21,941 nucleotides of DNA, from positions 1-21,941 of the forward strand of contig QHQU01000124.1 of NCBI GenBank assembly GCA_003219925.1. Reading direction: 5' to 3'. Below are positions 1 through 8,398 of the stretch, one piece after another. This DNA is from Verrucomicrobiota bacterium. GTDB taxonomy: Bacteria > Verrucomicrobiota > Verrucomicrobiia > Chthoniobacterales > UBA10450. The notes under the pieces were generated by a model. That model ran no database searches. It was not told the origin of the DNA and saw nothing but the letters and a program-made list of their open reading frames with translations. The position numbers and the translations under genes were made by a program. The first letter of the stretch is position 1; each line of letters starts with the position of its first letter.

Positions 1-707
1 AGCGCTACATCCAACTTTCCAGCGGAAGTCGACGTGGTGGCGAGCGATTGTCGATCCAGCAAATCTTTGACTGCGCGCGCACAATTCATGGCGGAATCGA
101 CAATCTGAATTTTGTCGCCCAGCGACCGAACGATCGCGCGAGTAAGCAAAGGGTAATGAGTGCAGCCAAGCACGAGAGTGTCAATTCCGTCTGCGACCAT
201 CGGATTGAGGTAACGTTCGATCGTCAAGTCCGTCAGTTTATCGTCGAGCAGTCCTTCTTCGATCAGTGGCACGAGCAATGGGCAGGCAACGCTGCTGACG
301 CGGACATGGACGTTCAGTGCGCGCAAAGCATTTTCATAAGCGCCGCTGCGAATGGTCGCACGCGTTCCAATAACGCCGACATGACGATTACGCGTCATCG
401 CGATGGCAGCGTGCGCTCCAGGTTCAATCACGCCGATCACCGGGACCGAGACGCCGGCTCGCAATTTTGGAATTGCGACCGACGAAACGGTATTGCAGGC
501 AACAACGATCAGTTTCGCATCTTCGGCCATCAAAATTCGGGCGAGCTCGAGGCTGTAACGCTCGACCGTTTCCGCGCTTTTGTTGCCGTAGGGAACGCGT
601 GCCGTGTCACCGAGGTAGAAAATGTTTTCGTTCGGCAAAAGTTCACGTAACGCCCGGACCACGGTGAGCCCGCCGATGCCGGAATCGAACACCCCAATTG
701 GTTTCAT
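1..707 (-). CDS. murI: Glutamate racemase (3' end beyond window)
   Basis: Converts L-glutamate to D-glutamate for peptidoglycan precursors in the cytoplasm. Reading from the ATG at 707 leftward gives 235 codons with no stop before the window edge. The family is usually about 265-270 residues, so roughly 30 C-terminal residues are missing. The N-terminus has the family signature FDSGIGGLTV (residues 7-16) and DTARVPYG (34-41). The two catalytic cysteines are visible: Cys71 in VVACNTVSS and Cys182 in LGCTHYPLL, with His184 just after the second. VIEPGA (93-98) is also typical. The gene is divergent from valS, with 129 bases between the start codons. No strong ribosome site is seen before 707. 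Identification is confident; only the missing C-terminus is unknown. Confidence 0.95.
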   Translation of the reverse strand, partial: MKPIGVFDSGIGGLTVVRALRELLPNENIFYLGDTARVPYGNKSAETVERYSLELARILMAEDAKLIVVACNTVSSVAIPKLRAGVSVPVIGVIEPGAHAAIAMTRNRHVGVIGTRATIRSGAYENALRALNVHVRVSSVACPLLVPLIEEGLLDDKLTDLTIERYLNPMVADGIDTLVLGCTHYPLLTRAIVRSLGDKIQIVDSAMNCARAVKDLLDRQSLATTSTSAGKLDVA

Positions 708-836
708 CTATTGACTGCGGAATCGATCATTTTCGCGAAAAGTGGCGGTGAGGTGCAACTGCTGCAAGTTAAAGTGGCGTAAACGTCCTGCTTGCGTTTG
801 TTAGCGGCTCGCATCCCGAAGGCGAGCACGACTTTC

Positions 837-3494
837 ATGGCCGAGTTGCCGAAAACTTACGATCCGAAAACAGTTGAGCCAAAGTGGTATCAGCGCTGGC
901 TCGATGGGGCCGCATTTCATGCCGACACCAAAGCGACGAAGCCGCCGTTCTCGATTGTTATACCGCCCCCAAACATCACTGGCGTTCTCACTCTCGGTCA
1001 CGTCCTTAACACTACCATCCAGGATATTCTGGCGCGGCATGCGCGGATGCGGGGGCGGGAAGTGATGTGGCTGCCTGGGATGGATCACGCTGGAATCGGC
1101 ACGCAGACGGCAGTCGAGAAATGGTTGCGCAAAAATGAAGGCGTGACCCGGCGCGATCTCGGCCGCGAAGAATTCCTGCGCCGGGTTCTGGAATGGCAGG
1201 ACAAACATGGCGGCATCATTATTCAGCAGCTGAAGCGGCTAGGCTGTTCCTGCGATTGGTCGCGGCAACGCTACACCTTTGACGCGGATTACATCCGGGC
1301 GGTTGAGAAAGTGTTTGTCGATCTTTACCAGAAAAAACTGATTTATCGGGGGCGGCGCATGATCAACTGGGACCCTGCGGCGCAAACGGCGCTGTCAGAC
1401 GAGGAAGTCATCAGCAAACCACAAAAGGGAAGTCTGTATTTCGTTCGTTATGAAGTCGTTGATGAACCCGGCCGCTTTCTTGAAGTAGCGACCACGCGCC
1501 CGGAAACGATCATGGCTGATACCGCAGTCGCAGTTCATCCTAACGATAAGCGGTACACCGACCTTATCGGCAAACAGGTGTGGCGTCCGCTTGCACGCGA
1601 GGAACTTCCGGTTGTCGCGGACGAGGCGATTGATCCCGAATTTGGGACCGGCGTTCTAAAGGTAACGCCAGCTCACGACATAGTCGATTTTGAGGTCGGC
1701 CAGCGCCACAAATTGCCGATTATCGACGTCCTAACAGAAAATGGACGGATTAACTGTTCAGCGGTACCAGAATTGGATGGGCTCGATCGCTTTGAGGCGC
1801 GCAAACGTGCGGCGGAAATTTTGCAAGAGCGTGGGTTGCTGGCAAAAACCGAGCCCTACGAGAACAACGTTGGCTTTAGCGATCGCAGCGAAGTCCCGAT
1901 CGAGCCGCGCCTGAGCGAGCAGTGGTTTCTGCGGTATCCGAAGACGAAGGAAGCGCTCGCGGTCGTGCGCGAACATTTGATTCGGTTCTATCCGGCACAT
2001 TGGGAAAAAGTTTACGCGCAATGGCTGGAGAATATTCAGGACTGGTGCATCAGCCGGCAAGTCTGGTGGGGGCATCGCATACCGGCGTGGTATCCGAAGC
2101 AGAGATCGGAGGTCAGAGATCAGGAGTCAGAAATTTATGTTGGGATCGAGCCTCCGGCCGATCCGGAGAATTGGAGACAGGATGAGGACACGCTCGATAC
2201 CTGGTTTTCCTCGTGGCTTTGGGCCTATGAGACGATGGATCCGGAGACACGCGCGAAATTCTATCCAACGTCTGTTCTCGTCACCGGTCCGGACATTATT
2301 TTCTTCTGGGTTGCCCGGATGATCATTGCCGGGCTGGAATTTAAGCCCGGCAAATCCGAACGCGATCACGATAACATTCCGTTTCGCGACGTTTTCTTGA
2401 CCGGAATCATTCGCGACAAGCAGGGGCGTAAAATGTCGAAGTCACTCGGTAATTCACCCGACCCGCTGGATTTGATTGCGAAATACGGAGCGGATGGTTT
2501 GCGCTTCGGTTTGATGCGAATTGCGCCGAGTGGGCAGGACATTCGCTTCGACGAAAAACAGATCGAAGAAGGGCGGAACTTTGCCACTAAACTGTGGAAT
2601 CTGGCGCGTTTCCGCCAGATGCACGGCCCGTCGAATCCAAACCCGAAATTGAAAGAGAGCGAGCTCTCGATCTACGCCATCGAAGCGCTGGCGCGTTTGA
2701 GCGAAACTATCGGCGCGGTTGAAGACGCGTATCAGGACTATCAATTCAATGCCGTCGCCCAGCAGCTATACGATTTTGTCTGGGGCGATTTTTGCGATTG
2801 GTTCGTCGAAGCGGGCAAGACGGACGTCTTCGGCGAAGACACAGCGCGCAAGGAATCGACCCTGGCGACGATGGATTACATCCTGTCTGCCATTATTCGT
2901 CTCCTCCATCCCTTCATGCCGCACCTGACGGAGGAGCTTTGGTCATTGATGGGATTTGGGACAGGGAAAAATGAGTTTCTCGATTTCGCGCCTCTGCCAC
3001 AAGCGATGGCTTTAGACGAATCAATCCAGGTACAAGCGCGAATTCGGGCAGGTGCGATTTACGAAACGGTGGAGGCGGGGCGAAATCTCAGGGCGGAAGC
3101 CCGAGTCCCATCAAATCAAAAAGCAAAATTCGCGCTCCGTTCTAACGAATCGTGGGCAAAGGAGGAAAGTGCGACCATCGCGCGTCTGCTCAACGCGGAA
3201 TCGCTCGAGGTCGAGGCAAATTTCCAAACGCCGTCTCGCTCGTCGGTAGCAGCGACAAAATTGGGCGAACTATTTTTAATTGCGGGCGAGACGGATCGCG
3301 CGATAGAACGCGAGCGTCTGGACAAGGAGATAGCGAAACTGGAAGCGGAATTAAAAGCAACGGAAGCAAAGCTGGCGAATGCGTCCTTTATTGAGCGTGC
3401 CCCGAAGCAAGTGGTGGAGGAATACCAGCGTCGCCGCGCCGATTTCAGCGCCCGATTGGCGCAGCTTCGGAAGGCACGAGCGTCCCTGGATTAA
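837..3494 (+). CDS. valS: Valyl-tRNA synthetase
   Basis: Class I aminoacyl-tRNA synthetase that charges tRNA(Val) and edits mischarged threonine; cytoplasmic, essential. From the ATG at 837 the protein is 885 residues, normal for the family. PPPNITGVLTLGH (43-55) carries the HIGH-type ATP motif and KMSKS is at 532-536. The editing domain shows TTRPETIMADTAVAVHP and the segment VTPAHDIVDFEVGQRH, whose aspartate is typical. DTWFSSWLW and the tRNA-binding region follow. The C-terminus (about 825-885) is the charged coiled-coil arm of ValRS. I chose ATG 837 because MAELPKTYDPKTVEPKWYQ matches the usual ValS start. An in-frame TTG at 792 would add 15 atypical residues. The ribosome site is weak (AAGG at 819-822). 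A short tandem repeat is embedded at 2101-2128. The last 50 bases overlap the convergent methyltransferase gene. Confidence 0.96.
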   Translation: MAELPKTYDPKTVEPKWYQRWLDGAAFHADTKATKPPFSIVIPPPNITGVLTLGHVLNTTIQDILARHARMRGREVMWLPGMDHAGIGTQTAVEKWLRKNEGVTRRDLGREEFLRRVLEWQDKHGGIIIQQLKRLGCSCDWSRQRYTFDADYIRAVEKVFVDLYQKKLIYRGRRMINWDPAAQTALSDEEVISKPQKGSLYFVRYEVVDEPGRFLEVATTRPETIMADTAVAVHPNDKRYTDLIGKQVWRPLAREELPVVADEAIDPEFGTGVLKVTPAHDIVDFEVGQRHKLPIIDVLTENGRINCSAVPELDGLDRFEARKRAAEILQERGLLAKTEPYENNVGFSDRSEVPIEPRLSEQWFLRYPKTKEALAVVREHLIRFYPAHWEKVYAQWLENIQDWCISRQVWWGHRIPAWYPKQRSEVRDQESEIYVGIEPPADPENWRQDEDTLDTWFSSWLWAYETMDPETRAKFYPTSVLVTGPDIIFFWVARMIIAGLEFKPGKSERDHDNIPFRDVFLTGIIRDKQGRKMSKSLGNSPDPLDLIAKYGADGLRFGLMRIAPSGQDIRFDEKQIEEGRNFATKLWNLARFRQMHGPSNPNPKLKESELSIYAIEALARLSETIGAVEDAYQDYQFNAVAQQLYDFVWGDFCDWFVEAGKTDVFGEDTARKESTLATMDYILSAIIRLLHPFMPHLTEELWSLMGFGTGKNEFLDFAPLPQAMALDESIQVQARIRAGAIYETVEAGRNLRAEARVPSNQKAKFALRSNESWAKEESATIARLLNAESLEVEANFQTPSRSSVAATKLGELFLIAGETDRAIERERLDKEIAKLEAELKATEAKLANASFIERAPKQVVEEYQRRRADFSARLAQLRKARASLD
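2101..2128. repeat. Two tandem 14-base units inside valS
   Basis: Two imperfect 14-base units, AGAGATCGGAGGTC (2101-2114) and AGAGATCAGGAGTC (2115-2128), lie head to tail and continue with AG. They keep the valS frame open and add a charged stretch (RSEVRDQESE) between the conserved IPAWYP segment and YVGIEPP. From memory, similar SEVRDQ-like peptides turn up as repeat-derived inserts in unrelated bacterial proteins. I therefore infer a small in-frame repeat insertion in a surface loop of the synthetase. Confidence 0.6.
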
Positions 3495-4209
3495 ATACGA
3501 CGCGAAAGGAATGCAATTCCGCCCCACGTTGTTCGAAGAGTGCTTTCAACTCCGGCGTGTAATAGCTGCCGTCATATTCCCGATTCAGTTCGAGCCAGAG
3601 ACGGCCGCTCCGCGCGAGGTGGCCTGCGACATCGCTTAGGAAATAATCCCATTCCGCCGGGCCCCAAAGTTTGTCGCTCTTGTGATTATTGAAGCAAATC
3701 AGATAGGCCGTGATGATGTCGAATTTACGGTCGAATTTTGGCAACGGTTGAAATGCTTCGATCCGCGCAATGGTGCGAGGAATTTGCACTAGCTCGATAA
3801 GCTCGCGAAACATCGGCAATTCATCCAGATCGAGGCCGAGAATTTCGTGACCGAGTAATTTGTTGATGTAGAGAAAATAACCGGCGCCGCAGCCGAGATC
3901 GAGAATGCGCGAACGCGGAGCATAATCGAGCCCCAGCTCGCGCACCCGCTGCAGGTTGGTTCGAATCCAATGCTCGAGATCGAGATACTTCGGCGGCGCA
4001 TCGCCTGGATCGTCCACGGCATATTTCCGCCGGATTTCCTCGAACCGCCGGGCGTCGATTGACTTAATAATTGCGCCGGTAGTTATGCGGGCAGGGAAAC
4101 GGCCGTTGCGCACGATCGCACGCGTGTGCCGTCGCGCGCTGTCGAACGCTTCGCCGGTAAGGATTTTTCCGAGTTTCTGGGAGAGCCGCAAGGGCGGTTG
4201 GTAATGCAA
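3445..4209 (-). CDS. SAM-dependent class I methyltransferase
   Basis: Probable methyltransferase of unknown substrate. With the TTG start at 4209 it is 254 residues. A basic N-terminal region of about 75 residues precedes a Rossmann-type core: motif I RILDLGCGAGYF (101-112), the acidic end of strand 2 at LGLDLDE (124-130), and a later FDIITAYLICFN strand. LARSGRLWLELNREYDG resembles the post-motif region of small-molecule methyltransferases. The start is uncertain: there is no in-frame ATG near the conserved part. TTG 4209 has a modest ACAGGG upstream. GTG 4266 would also work but has no ribosome site and leaves only 10 bases to cstA. The open frame continues to 4413, but that would run antisense into cstA. 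The 3' end overlaps the end of valS by 50 bases on the opposite strand. No neighbour suggests a substrate. Confidence 0.75.
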   Translation of the reverse strand: MHYQPPLRLSQKLGKILTGEAFDSARRHTRAIVRNGRFPARITTGAIIKSIDARRFEEIRRKYAVDDPGDAPPKYLDLEHWIRTNLQRVRELGLDYAPRSRILDLGCGAGYFLYINKLLGHEILGLDLDELPMFRELIELVQIPRTIARIEAFQPLPKFDRKFDIITAYLICFNNHKSDKLWGPAEWDYFLSDVAGHLARSGRLWLELNREYDGSYYTPELKALFEQRGAELHSFRVVFNPGTLVPSEAAPIGR

Positions 4210-4270
4210 CGGGACGGCCCTGTCAATGTCTGCCTGTGGTGGCGAAAATGAGACGCCGCGGTACACTACC

Positions 4271-4276
4271 AGGAGG
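4271..4276 (+). promoter_or_regulatory. Perfect AGGAGG ribosome site of cstA
   Basis: AGGAGG abuts the ATG at 4277 with no spacer, but lies six bases before the in-frame TTG at 4283, which is the optimal distance. The spacing suggests initiation at TTG 4283, shortening the protein by two residues. Confidence 0.6.
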
Positions 4277-6316
4277 ATGAGCTTGTGGAAGAAATTGCTC
4301 TGGATCGCCGTGACCCTGCTTGGGCTCGGGTCGATCGCGATTCTGGCGATGACCCGGGGTGAGCAGATCAACGCGCTCTGGATCATCGTCGCTGGGGGGT
4401 GCGCGTTCGCCATAAGTTATCGTTTTTATTCGAAGTGGCTCGCCAGCAAGGTGCTTTTGCTGAACGACCAACGCGCCACGCCCGCTCTCGTGCAAAACGA
4501 CGGCAAAGATTTTGTGCCGACGAATCGTTGGATGGTTTTTGGACATCATTTCGCTGCCATCGCCGGGCCAGGCCCGTTAGTCGGACCGGTGTTGGCGGCG
4601 CAGTTCGGATTTTTACCGGGCACGCTTTGGATCCTGATCGGGGCGACCCTTGGGGGCGGCGTACACGACATGATTGTGCTGTTCGCCTCGGTGCGGCGGC
4701 GCGGAAAAACGCTCGGGCAAATGGTGAAGGAAGAGATTGGGCGCGGGGTGGGCGCACTCGCATTGATCAGCGTGCTCGCCATCATGATCATTTTGCTCGC
4801 GGTCCTGGCGCTGGTGGTGGTGCAGGCGTTGGCAAAAAGTCCTTGGGGTGTCTTCACCATCGCCATGACCATTCCCATCGCCTTGCTCATGGGCGCAGGA
4901 TTGCGCAGTGGCCTTTTCAATGTCAGCTGGATTACCGCCTTCGGAATCGTAGGGCTTTTTTTTGCCGTGTGGGGCGGACAATTTCTTGGGAATTTCCCGG
5001 CGCTCGAAGCCTGGTTTCGGCATAGCGATCGATGGCTGGCCTGGGCGATTATGGCTTACGGCTTGGCGGCGTCGATTCTGCCGGTGTGGATGTTACTGAC
5101 CCCACGCGATTATCTCAGCACCTTTCTGAAAATCGGCACGGTCGCCGCCCTTGCTGTGGCGGTGTTGTTGATTCACCCGGTGCTGCAAATGCCGGCGCTG
5201 ACAAAATTCATCGATGGAAGCGGATTGGTTTTCGCCGGCCCGGTTTTTCCTTTTGTTTGCATTACCATCGCGTGCGGTGCTGTTTCGGGGTTTCATTCGC
5301 TGATCGCTTCGGGAACAACGCCGAAGATGCTGGAGCGCGAGTCACGGATTCGCGACATCGGTTACGGTGCGATGATTACCGAGATGATGGTCGCGTTAAT
5401 GGCGATGATCGCGGCGTGCGTGATTCAGCCGGGCGAATACTTTGCCATCAATACCAAAGGGACGCCGACGGAAGTAGTGGCGAAAATTTCGGCGGCCGGC
5501 TTCCCAGTAACCGAGCCGCAAATGGCCGATCTGGCGCGGAATCTCGGCGAACAAACAATGTTTAATCGCGCGGGGGGTGCACCGACCTTTGCCGTCGGCA
5601 TGGCGCACATGTTTGCACGCGTTTCGGCTGGTCCGACGGCGCTGGCGCTGTGGTATCACTTCGCCATCATGTTTGAAGCGTTGTTTATCCTGACGACAAT
5701 TGACGCAGGAACGCGGGTGGGAAGATTTCTGCTGCAAGATTTGCTTGGAAATTTGTGGCGACCGTTGGGCAACACCCGCTCATGGATCGCGAATTCGTTC
5801 GCCAGTATGTTATTGGTGGCAGCCTGGGGTTGGTTCTTGTATCAAGGTGTGATCGATCCCCTCGGCGGCATCAACACCCTCTGGCCGCTCTTCGGTCTGG
5901 CGAACCAGTTGCTCTCGGTGATCGCGCTCTGTCTCGGCACTACGTTGCTGATCAAGATGGGAAAGGCTCGCTATCTCTTTATTACAATTGTTCCGCTGCT
6001 TTTTATGGCTGTAGTCACCTTTTCAGCCGGTTACATGAAGATTTTCTCGCCTGACCCAAATCTGGGTCTTTTAGCCAGCGCGCGTTTAGCGATTCAAAAA
6101 AGTGCCGAAGCGGCTGATGCCGGGGCCGCGGCAGTGCTGATTCGGCAGGCGACCATGTATCGGATCGACGTTTTTGTTGCTGCAAGCTTTCTCGTGCTCG
6201 TGCTCCTGATCGTAATCGGTTCCGCAGTTGAATGGTATCGGCTGTTGTTTGGTCGCAAACGGGTCGAATTACATGAGAGTGAATTCGTGTCCTTGGCCGA
6301 GGTGGCAACTAGCTGA
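4277..6316 (+). CDS. cstA: CstA family peptide/pyruvate transporter
   Basis: Inner-membrane protein of the carbon-starvation CstA family; E. coli members take up peptides and pyruvate. With the ATG at 4277 it is 679 residues (677 from TTG 4283), close to E. coli CstA at about 700. The CstA core is clear: GHHFAAIAGPGPLVGPVLA (89-107), FLPGTLWILIGATLGGGVHD (112-131), then FHSLIASGTTPKMLERES, GYGAMITEMMVALMA, HFAIMFEALFILTTIDAGT and LWPLFGLANQLLSVIAL, with many hydrophobic helices throughout. An in-frame ATG at 4226 was not used because it lacks a ribosome site and adds a polar, non-conserved leader. No regulator or CstA partner gene is adjacent. The upstream region shared with the divergent methyltransferase is short (about 70 bases). 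Confidence 0.95.
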   Translation: MSLWKKLLWIAVTLLGLGSIAILAMTRGEQINALWIIVAGGCAFAISYRFYSKWLASKVLLLNDQRATPALVQNDGKDFVPTNRWMVFGHHFAAIAGPGPLVGPVLAAQFGFLPGTLWILIGATLGGGVHDMIVLFASVRRRGKTLGQMVKEEIGRGVGALALISVLAIMIILLAVLALVVVQALAKSPWGVFTIAMTIPIALLMGAGLRSGLFNVSWITAFGIVGLFFAVWGGQFLGNFPALEAWFRHSDRWLAWAIMAYGLAASILPVWMLLTPRDYLSTFLKIGTVAALAVAVLLIHPVLQMPALTKFIDGSGLVFAGPVFPFVCITIACGAVSGFHSLIASGTTPKMLERESRIRDIGYGAMITEMMVALMAMIAACVIQPGEYFAINTKGTPTEVVAKISAAGFPVTEPQMADLARNLGEQTMFNRAGGAPTFAVGMAHMFARVSAGPTALALWYHFAIMFEALFILTTIDAGTRVGRFLLQDLLGNLWRPLGNTRSWIANSFASMLLVAAWGWFLYQGVIDPLGGINTLWPLFGLANQLLSVIALCLGTTLLIKMGKARYLFITIVPLLFMAVVTFSAGYMKIFSPDPNLGLLASARLAIQKSAEAADAGAAAVLIRQATMYRIDVFVAASFLVLVLLIVIGSAVEWYRLLFGRKRVELHESEFVSLAEVATS

Positions 6317-6373
6317 TCAAGCCAACCTATTAGTCGGTCTTTGGCGGAGATTTGCCTATAATTTCCGTAGCGA

Positions 6374-6398
6374 GCAATAGCTGCCCAGCAGCTACTGC
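6374..6398. terminator. Hairpin between convergent cstA and haloperoxidase genes
   Basis: The 7-bp stem TAGCTGC/GCAGCTA (6378-6384 with 6388-6394) has loop CCA. It extends after one mismatch by GCA/TGC. It sits about 60 bases after the cstA stop and includes the haloperoxidase stop codon. No T-run follows on either strand, so it could be a weak bidirectional terminator or only an RNA-end structure. Confidence 0.35.
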
Positions 6399-7888
6399 GT
6401 GCTCTGAATCGGACGAAAGGCGTGGTTGAAGACGTAGTCTGCTACTCGCCTGCCTTGGGCGATACCTGCCGTCTTGTCGAAGTGCCAGTGGATTCCGAGA
6501 TAAATCCGGCTTTGACCATTTTCCTCTTCGGCCTGCGACAAGGTAGAAAAGCTGCGCGGCATGTAGGGACGGACATTTCCGTCGTGGTCTTTGGTCACTC
6601 CGTTGAACTCATCGGAAACGAAAGTAAAGCCGATATTATCCGTTCCATAAAAACGGCGCAGCGTCTCAAAAATCGCGCCGCCGAAGCCGGCGTGGCCTGA
6701 AGGATAAGCGGGGAAGGGCGGAGTAAAGTTCGGCCCGTTCAGATTGCTGGCCGGCGCACCTAACGGAGTGAAGGTGGAATCGCCAACTGTAGCATCGTCG
6801 CCATCACCCGCGCCCCTTGGCCCCGTGCCAGGATCGGATTCGCGAATCCCAGTTATCGGTCTCCAAAAATCGTAATGATATTTCGATTCCCAGATACTCA
6901 TGGCAGCGTCGGCCATGGACACATTGACCAACGCAAGCAGGCGCGCCAGCTCGATGGGCCGAAGTTTTGTTTGGTCGGCAATGTGAACGGTAATTTGATT
7001 ATAGAGTCGCGGCGGCGCACACAGGCTGGGCGTTCCATCGTATGCCCAAAAGGTGCCGATAAAGGTTTGCTCGGGCGTGCGCTGCGTCGGCGTAGTAATC
7101 CCGTCGCCACCGAAATTTTTCACTTCGTCATAGGCCGTAGCGTACCTTGCGCTGGTAAGGGCAGGCGGCGCCGGTACCTCGAATTGGGTCGTTGACTTTA
7201 TCACGAACGGTTTGCATCCGCCCCAGTGCGCGCCGAGCGCGACTGGAATCAGGCTGATTGGGTCCTGCCGCCAGTGTCCCGGAAGGTTGCTTGTGAAATA
7301 GTCGACGCCCAGATGAAGCTCCGGTATTTCGGCGCCATCGCCAACGCGCGAAACCAGGATCGCGGCGGCAATCTGTTTGCCCAATGCGACACCATTGCTT
7401 TTCTGCCTGTCGCTAGTGACGCGCAAAATGTCGGCCGCCAGTTCCTGGTCAAAAGAGGCCTTTTGTGACGGATAAAGGGAGACAAGAGTGTCATGCGCCG
7501 CCTGTGCGACGGCTGCCCTGATTGAAACGGGGTGCGGGACCGACTCGATTCCGGTATAGCTCTGATATCCCCCCAAAATAGCGTTGATTGCGTCGAAGAT
7601 CGCGATGTGAACAATCGCCATGGCTCGGCTAGAACGGCCGGGGCCCAGTTGTTCGCCGAACACGCGGTTTTCGCCCGGAGCAACCGGGGTGTGATCCAGA
7701 CCGGTAGCATCGATCGCAATCCGATTCCATCGATGCAACACATCACTGGCGACATTTGGATTTTTGTTAGAGGATGCAGTGGGCTGGCGATGAAACTCCG
7801 GGCCATAAAAATCGCGGAAAGTGCCGGCGGGGCCGCGAGCAAAGGCAGTGGAGGAGATGGCGAATAGCAATAGGAACGAGAATTTCAT
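6392..7888 (-). CDS. Secreted vanadium-dependent haloperoxidase-like protein
   Basis: A 498-residue protein of the vanadium haloperoxidase/PAP2 acid phosphatase superfamily. The vanadate-binding motifs are all present: K336-x6-R343-P344 (KYHYDFWRP), PSGHAG at 396-401 and S460-R461-x5-H467 (SRIYLGIHW). MKFSFLLLFAISSTAFARG looks like a signal peptide with cleavage near residues 17-18, so the enzyme is probably periplasmic or secreted. Family members oxidise halides with hydrogen peroxide, though relatives act as phosphatases; the sequence alone does not decide the activity. The start is the ATG at 7888; no good ribosome site is seen. It lies 105 bases downstream of the pilP-like gene on the same strand, with a possible terminator between them, so it is probably a separate unit. 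Confidence 0.9.
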   Translation of the reverse strand: MKFSFLLLFAISSTAFARGPAGTFRDFYGPEFHRQPTASSNKNPNVASDVLHRWNRIAIDATGLDHTPVAPGENRVFGEQLGPGRSSRAMAIVHIAIFDAINAILGGYQSYTGIESVPHPVSIRAAVAQAAHDTLVSLYPSQKASFDQELAADILRVTSDRQKSNGVALGKQIAAAILVSRVGDGAEIPELHLGVDYFTSNLPGHWRQDPISLIPVALGAHWGGCKPFVIKSTTQFEVPAPPALTSARYATAYDEVKNFGGDGITTPTQRTPEQTFIGTFWAYDGTPSLCAPPRLYNQITVHIADQTKLRPIELARLLALVNVSMADAAMSIWESKYHYDFWRPITGIRESDPGTGPRGAGDGDDATVGDSTFTPLGAPASNLNGPNFTPPFPAYPSGHAGFGGAIFETLRRFYGTDNIGFTFVSDEFNGVTKDHDGNVRPYMPRSFSTLSQAEEENGQSRIYLGIHWHFDKTAGIAQGRRVADYVFNHAFRPIQSTQ

Positions 7889-7969
7889 GGATGAATGAGA
7901 AATACTAAGGTTATGAGATCAAAACCGACGGGGCTTTGATATTGTGCCGCTCGGTCGGAAACTCAACCG

Positions 7970-7987
7970 AAAAAACCACCGCCGTGG
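7970..7987 (-). terminator. Possible terminator after the pilM-P operon
   Basis: On the minus strand, just after the pilP-like stop codon, a short GC stem (CCAC/GTGG, loop GGCG) is followed by six T residues. The stem is only 4 bp, so this is a weak candidate. Its position at the operon end supports it. Confidence 0.4.
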
Positions 7988-7993
7988 GAAAAA

Positions 7994-8398
7994 TTACTTC
8001 CGGCGCAGCGGGACAATGATTTCCTGATCGTAGCGAAGAAGAACGACGTGGCCGTCGTTAATCGCTTTGACGGTGATTTGATAGATTTGAGTCCCCAGCT
8101 GCAAGCCAAATTGCTGGCCTTCGCTCATCGTTCGCCCGTTAATGATCGCGTAATGCGCTTTTGGATCGAGCGTGATCGATGAGACGACAAAAGATGACGG
8201 GGGAATAGCCGGTCCCGCGTGGTCCGCTCCGGTCTTAGCCATTTTCGGAGCTGGCTTCCATCCGATTGGCCAAAACGGATTGCGCTCGTTCGCTTCGACA
8301 TTGAAGGAGGACTTATGCTTCAATTCCATCGAAGGCGTCTCGTCTGCCAGCAAAATGCTGCTGCAGGTCATCAGGCAAAGGTAAAGCAGCTTCTTCAT
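7994..8398 (-). CDS. PilP/GspC-like periplasmic platform protein
   Basis: A 134-residue exported protein and the last gene of the pilM-N-O-like operon. It has an N-terminal hydrophobic export segment (about 3-18), then NVEANERNPFWPIGW (33-47) and a small beta domain around SSITLDPKAHYAIINGRTMSEGQ (73-95). That layout resembles the homology-region domain of PilP and GspC, which link the inner-membrane platform to the outer-membrane secretin. The match is by context and fold-like features rather than strong identity. Its ATG overlaps the pilO-like stop by four bases (ATGA), implying translational coupling. A cysteine lies in the export segment (LMTC), but it is not a good lipobox. No secretin gene follows. 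Confidence 0.6.
   Translation of the reverse strand: MKKLLYLCLMTCSSILLADETPSMELKHKSSFNVEANERNPFWPIGWKPAPKMAKTGADHAGPAIPPSSFVVSSITLDPKAHYAIINGRTMSEGQQFGLQLGTQIYQITVKAINDGHVVLLRYDQEIIVPLRRK

Noticed and set aside
48..650. 200-residue open frame on the plus strand
   Set aside because: It is the antisense shadow of murI, whose minus-strand reading carries clear catalytic motifs.
792..836. TTG start of valS adding 15 residues
   Set aside because: No ribosome site, and the leader does not resemble ValS N-termini; ATG 837 gives the usual start.
708..836. Leader regulation (T-box or similar) of valS
   Set aside because: The 129-base gap is too short, and I see no T-box motif, attenuator hairpin with T-run or convincing promoter pair.
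4210..4413. Upstream extension of the methyltransferase frame
   Set aside because: It runs antisense into cstA and encodes a non-conserved leader.
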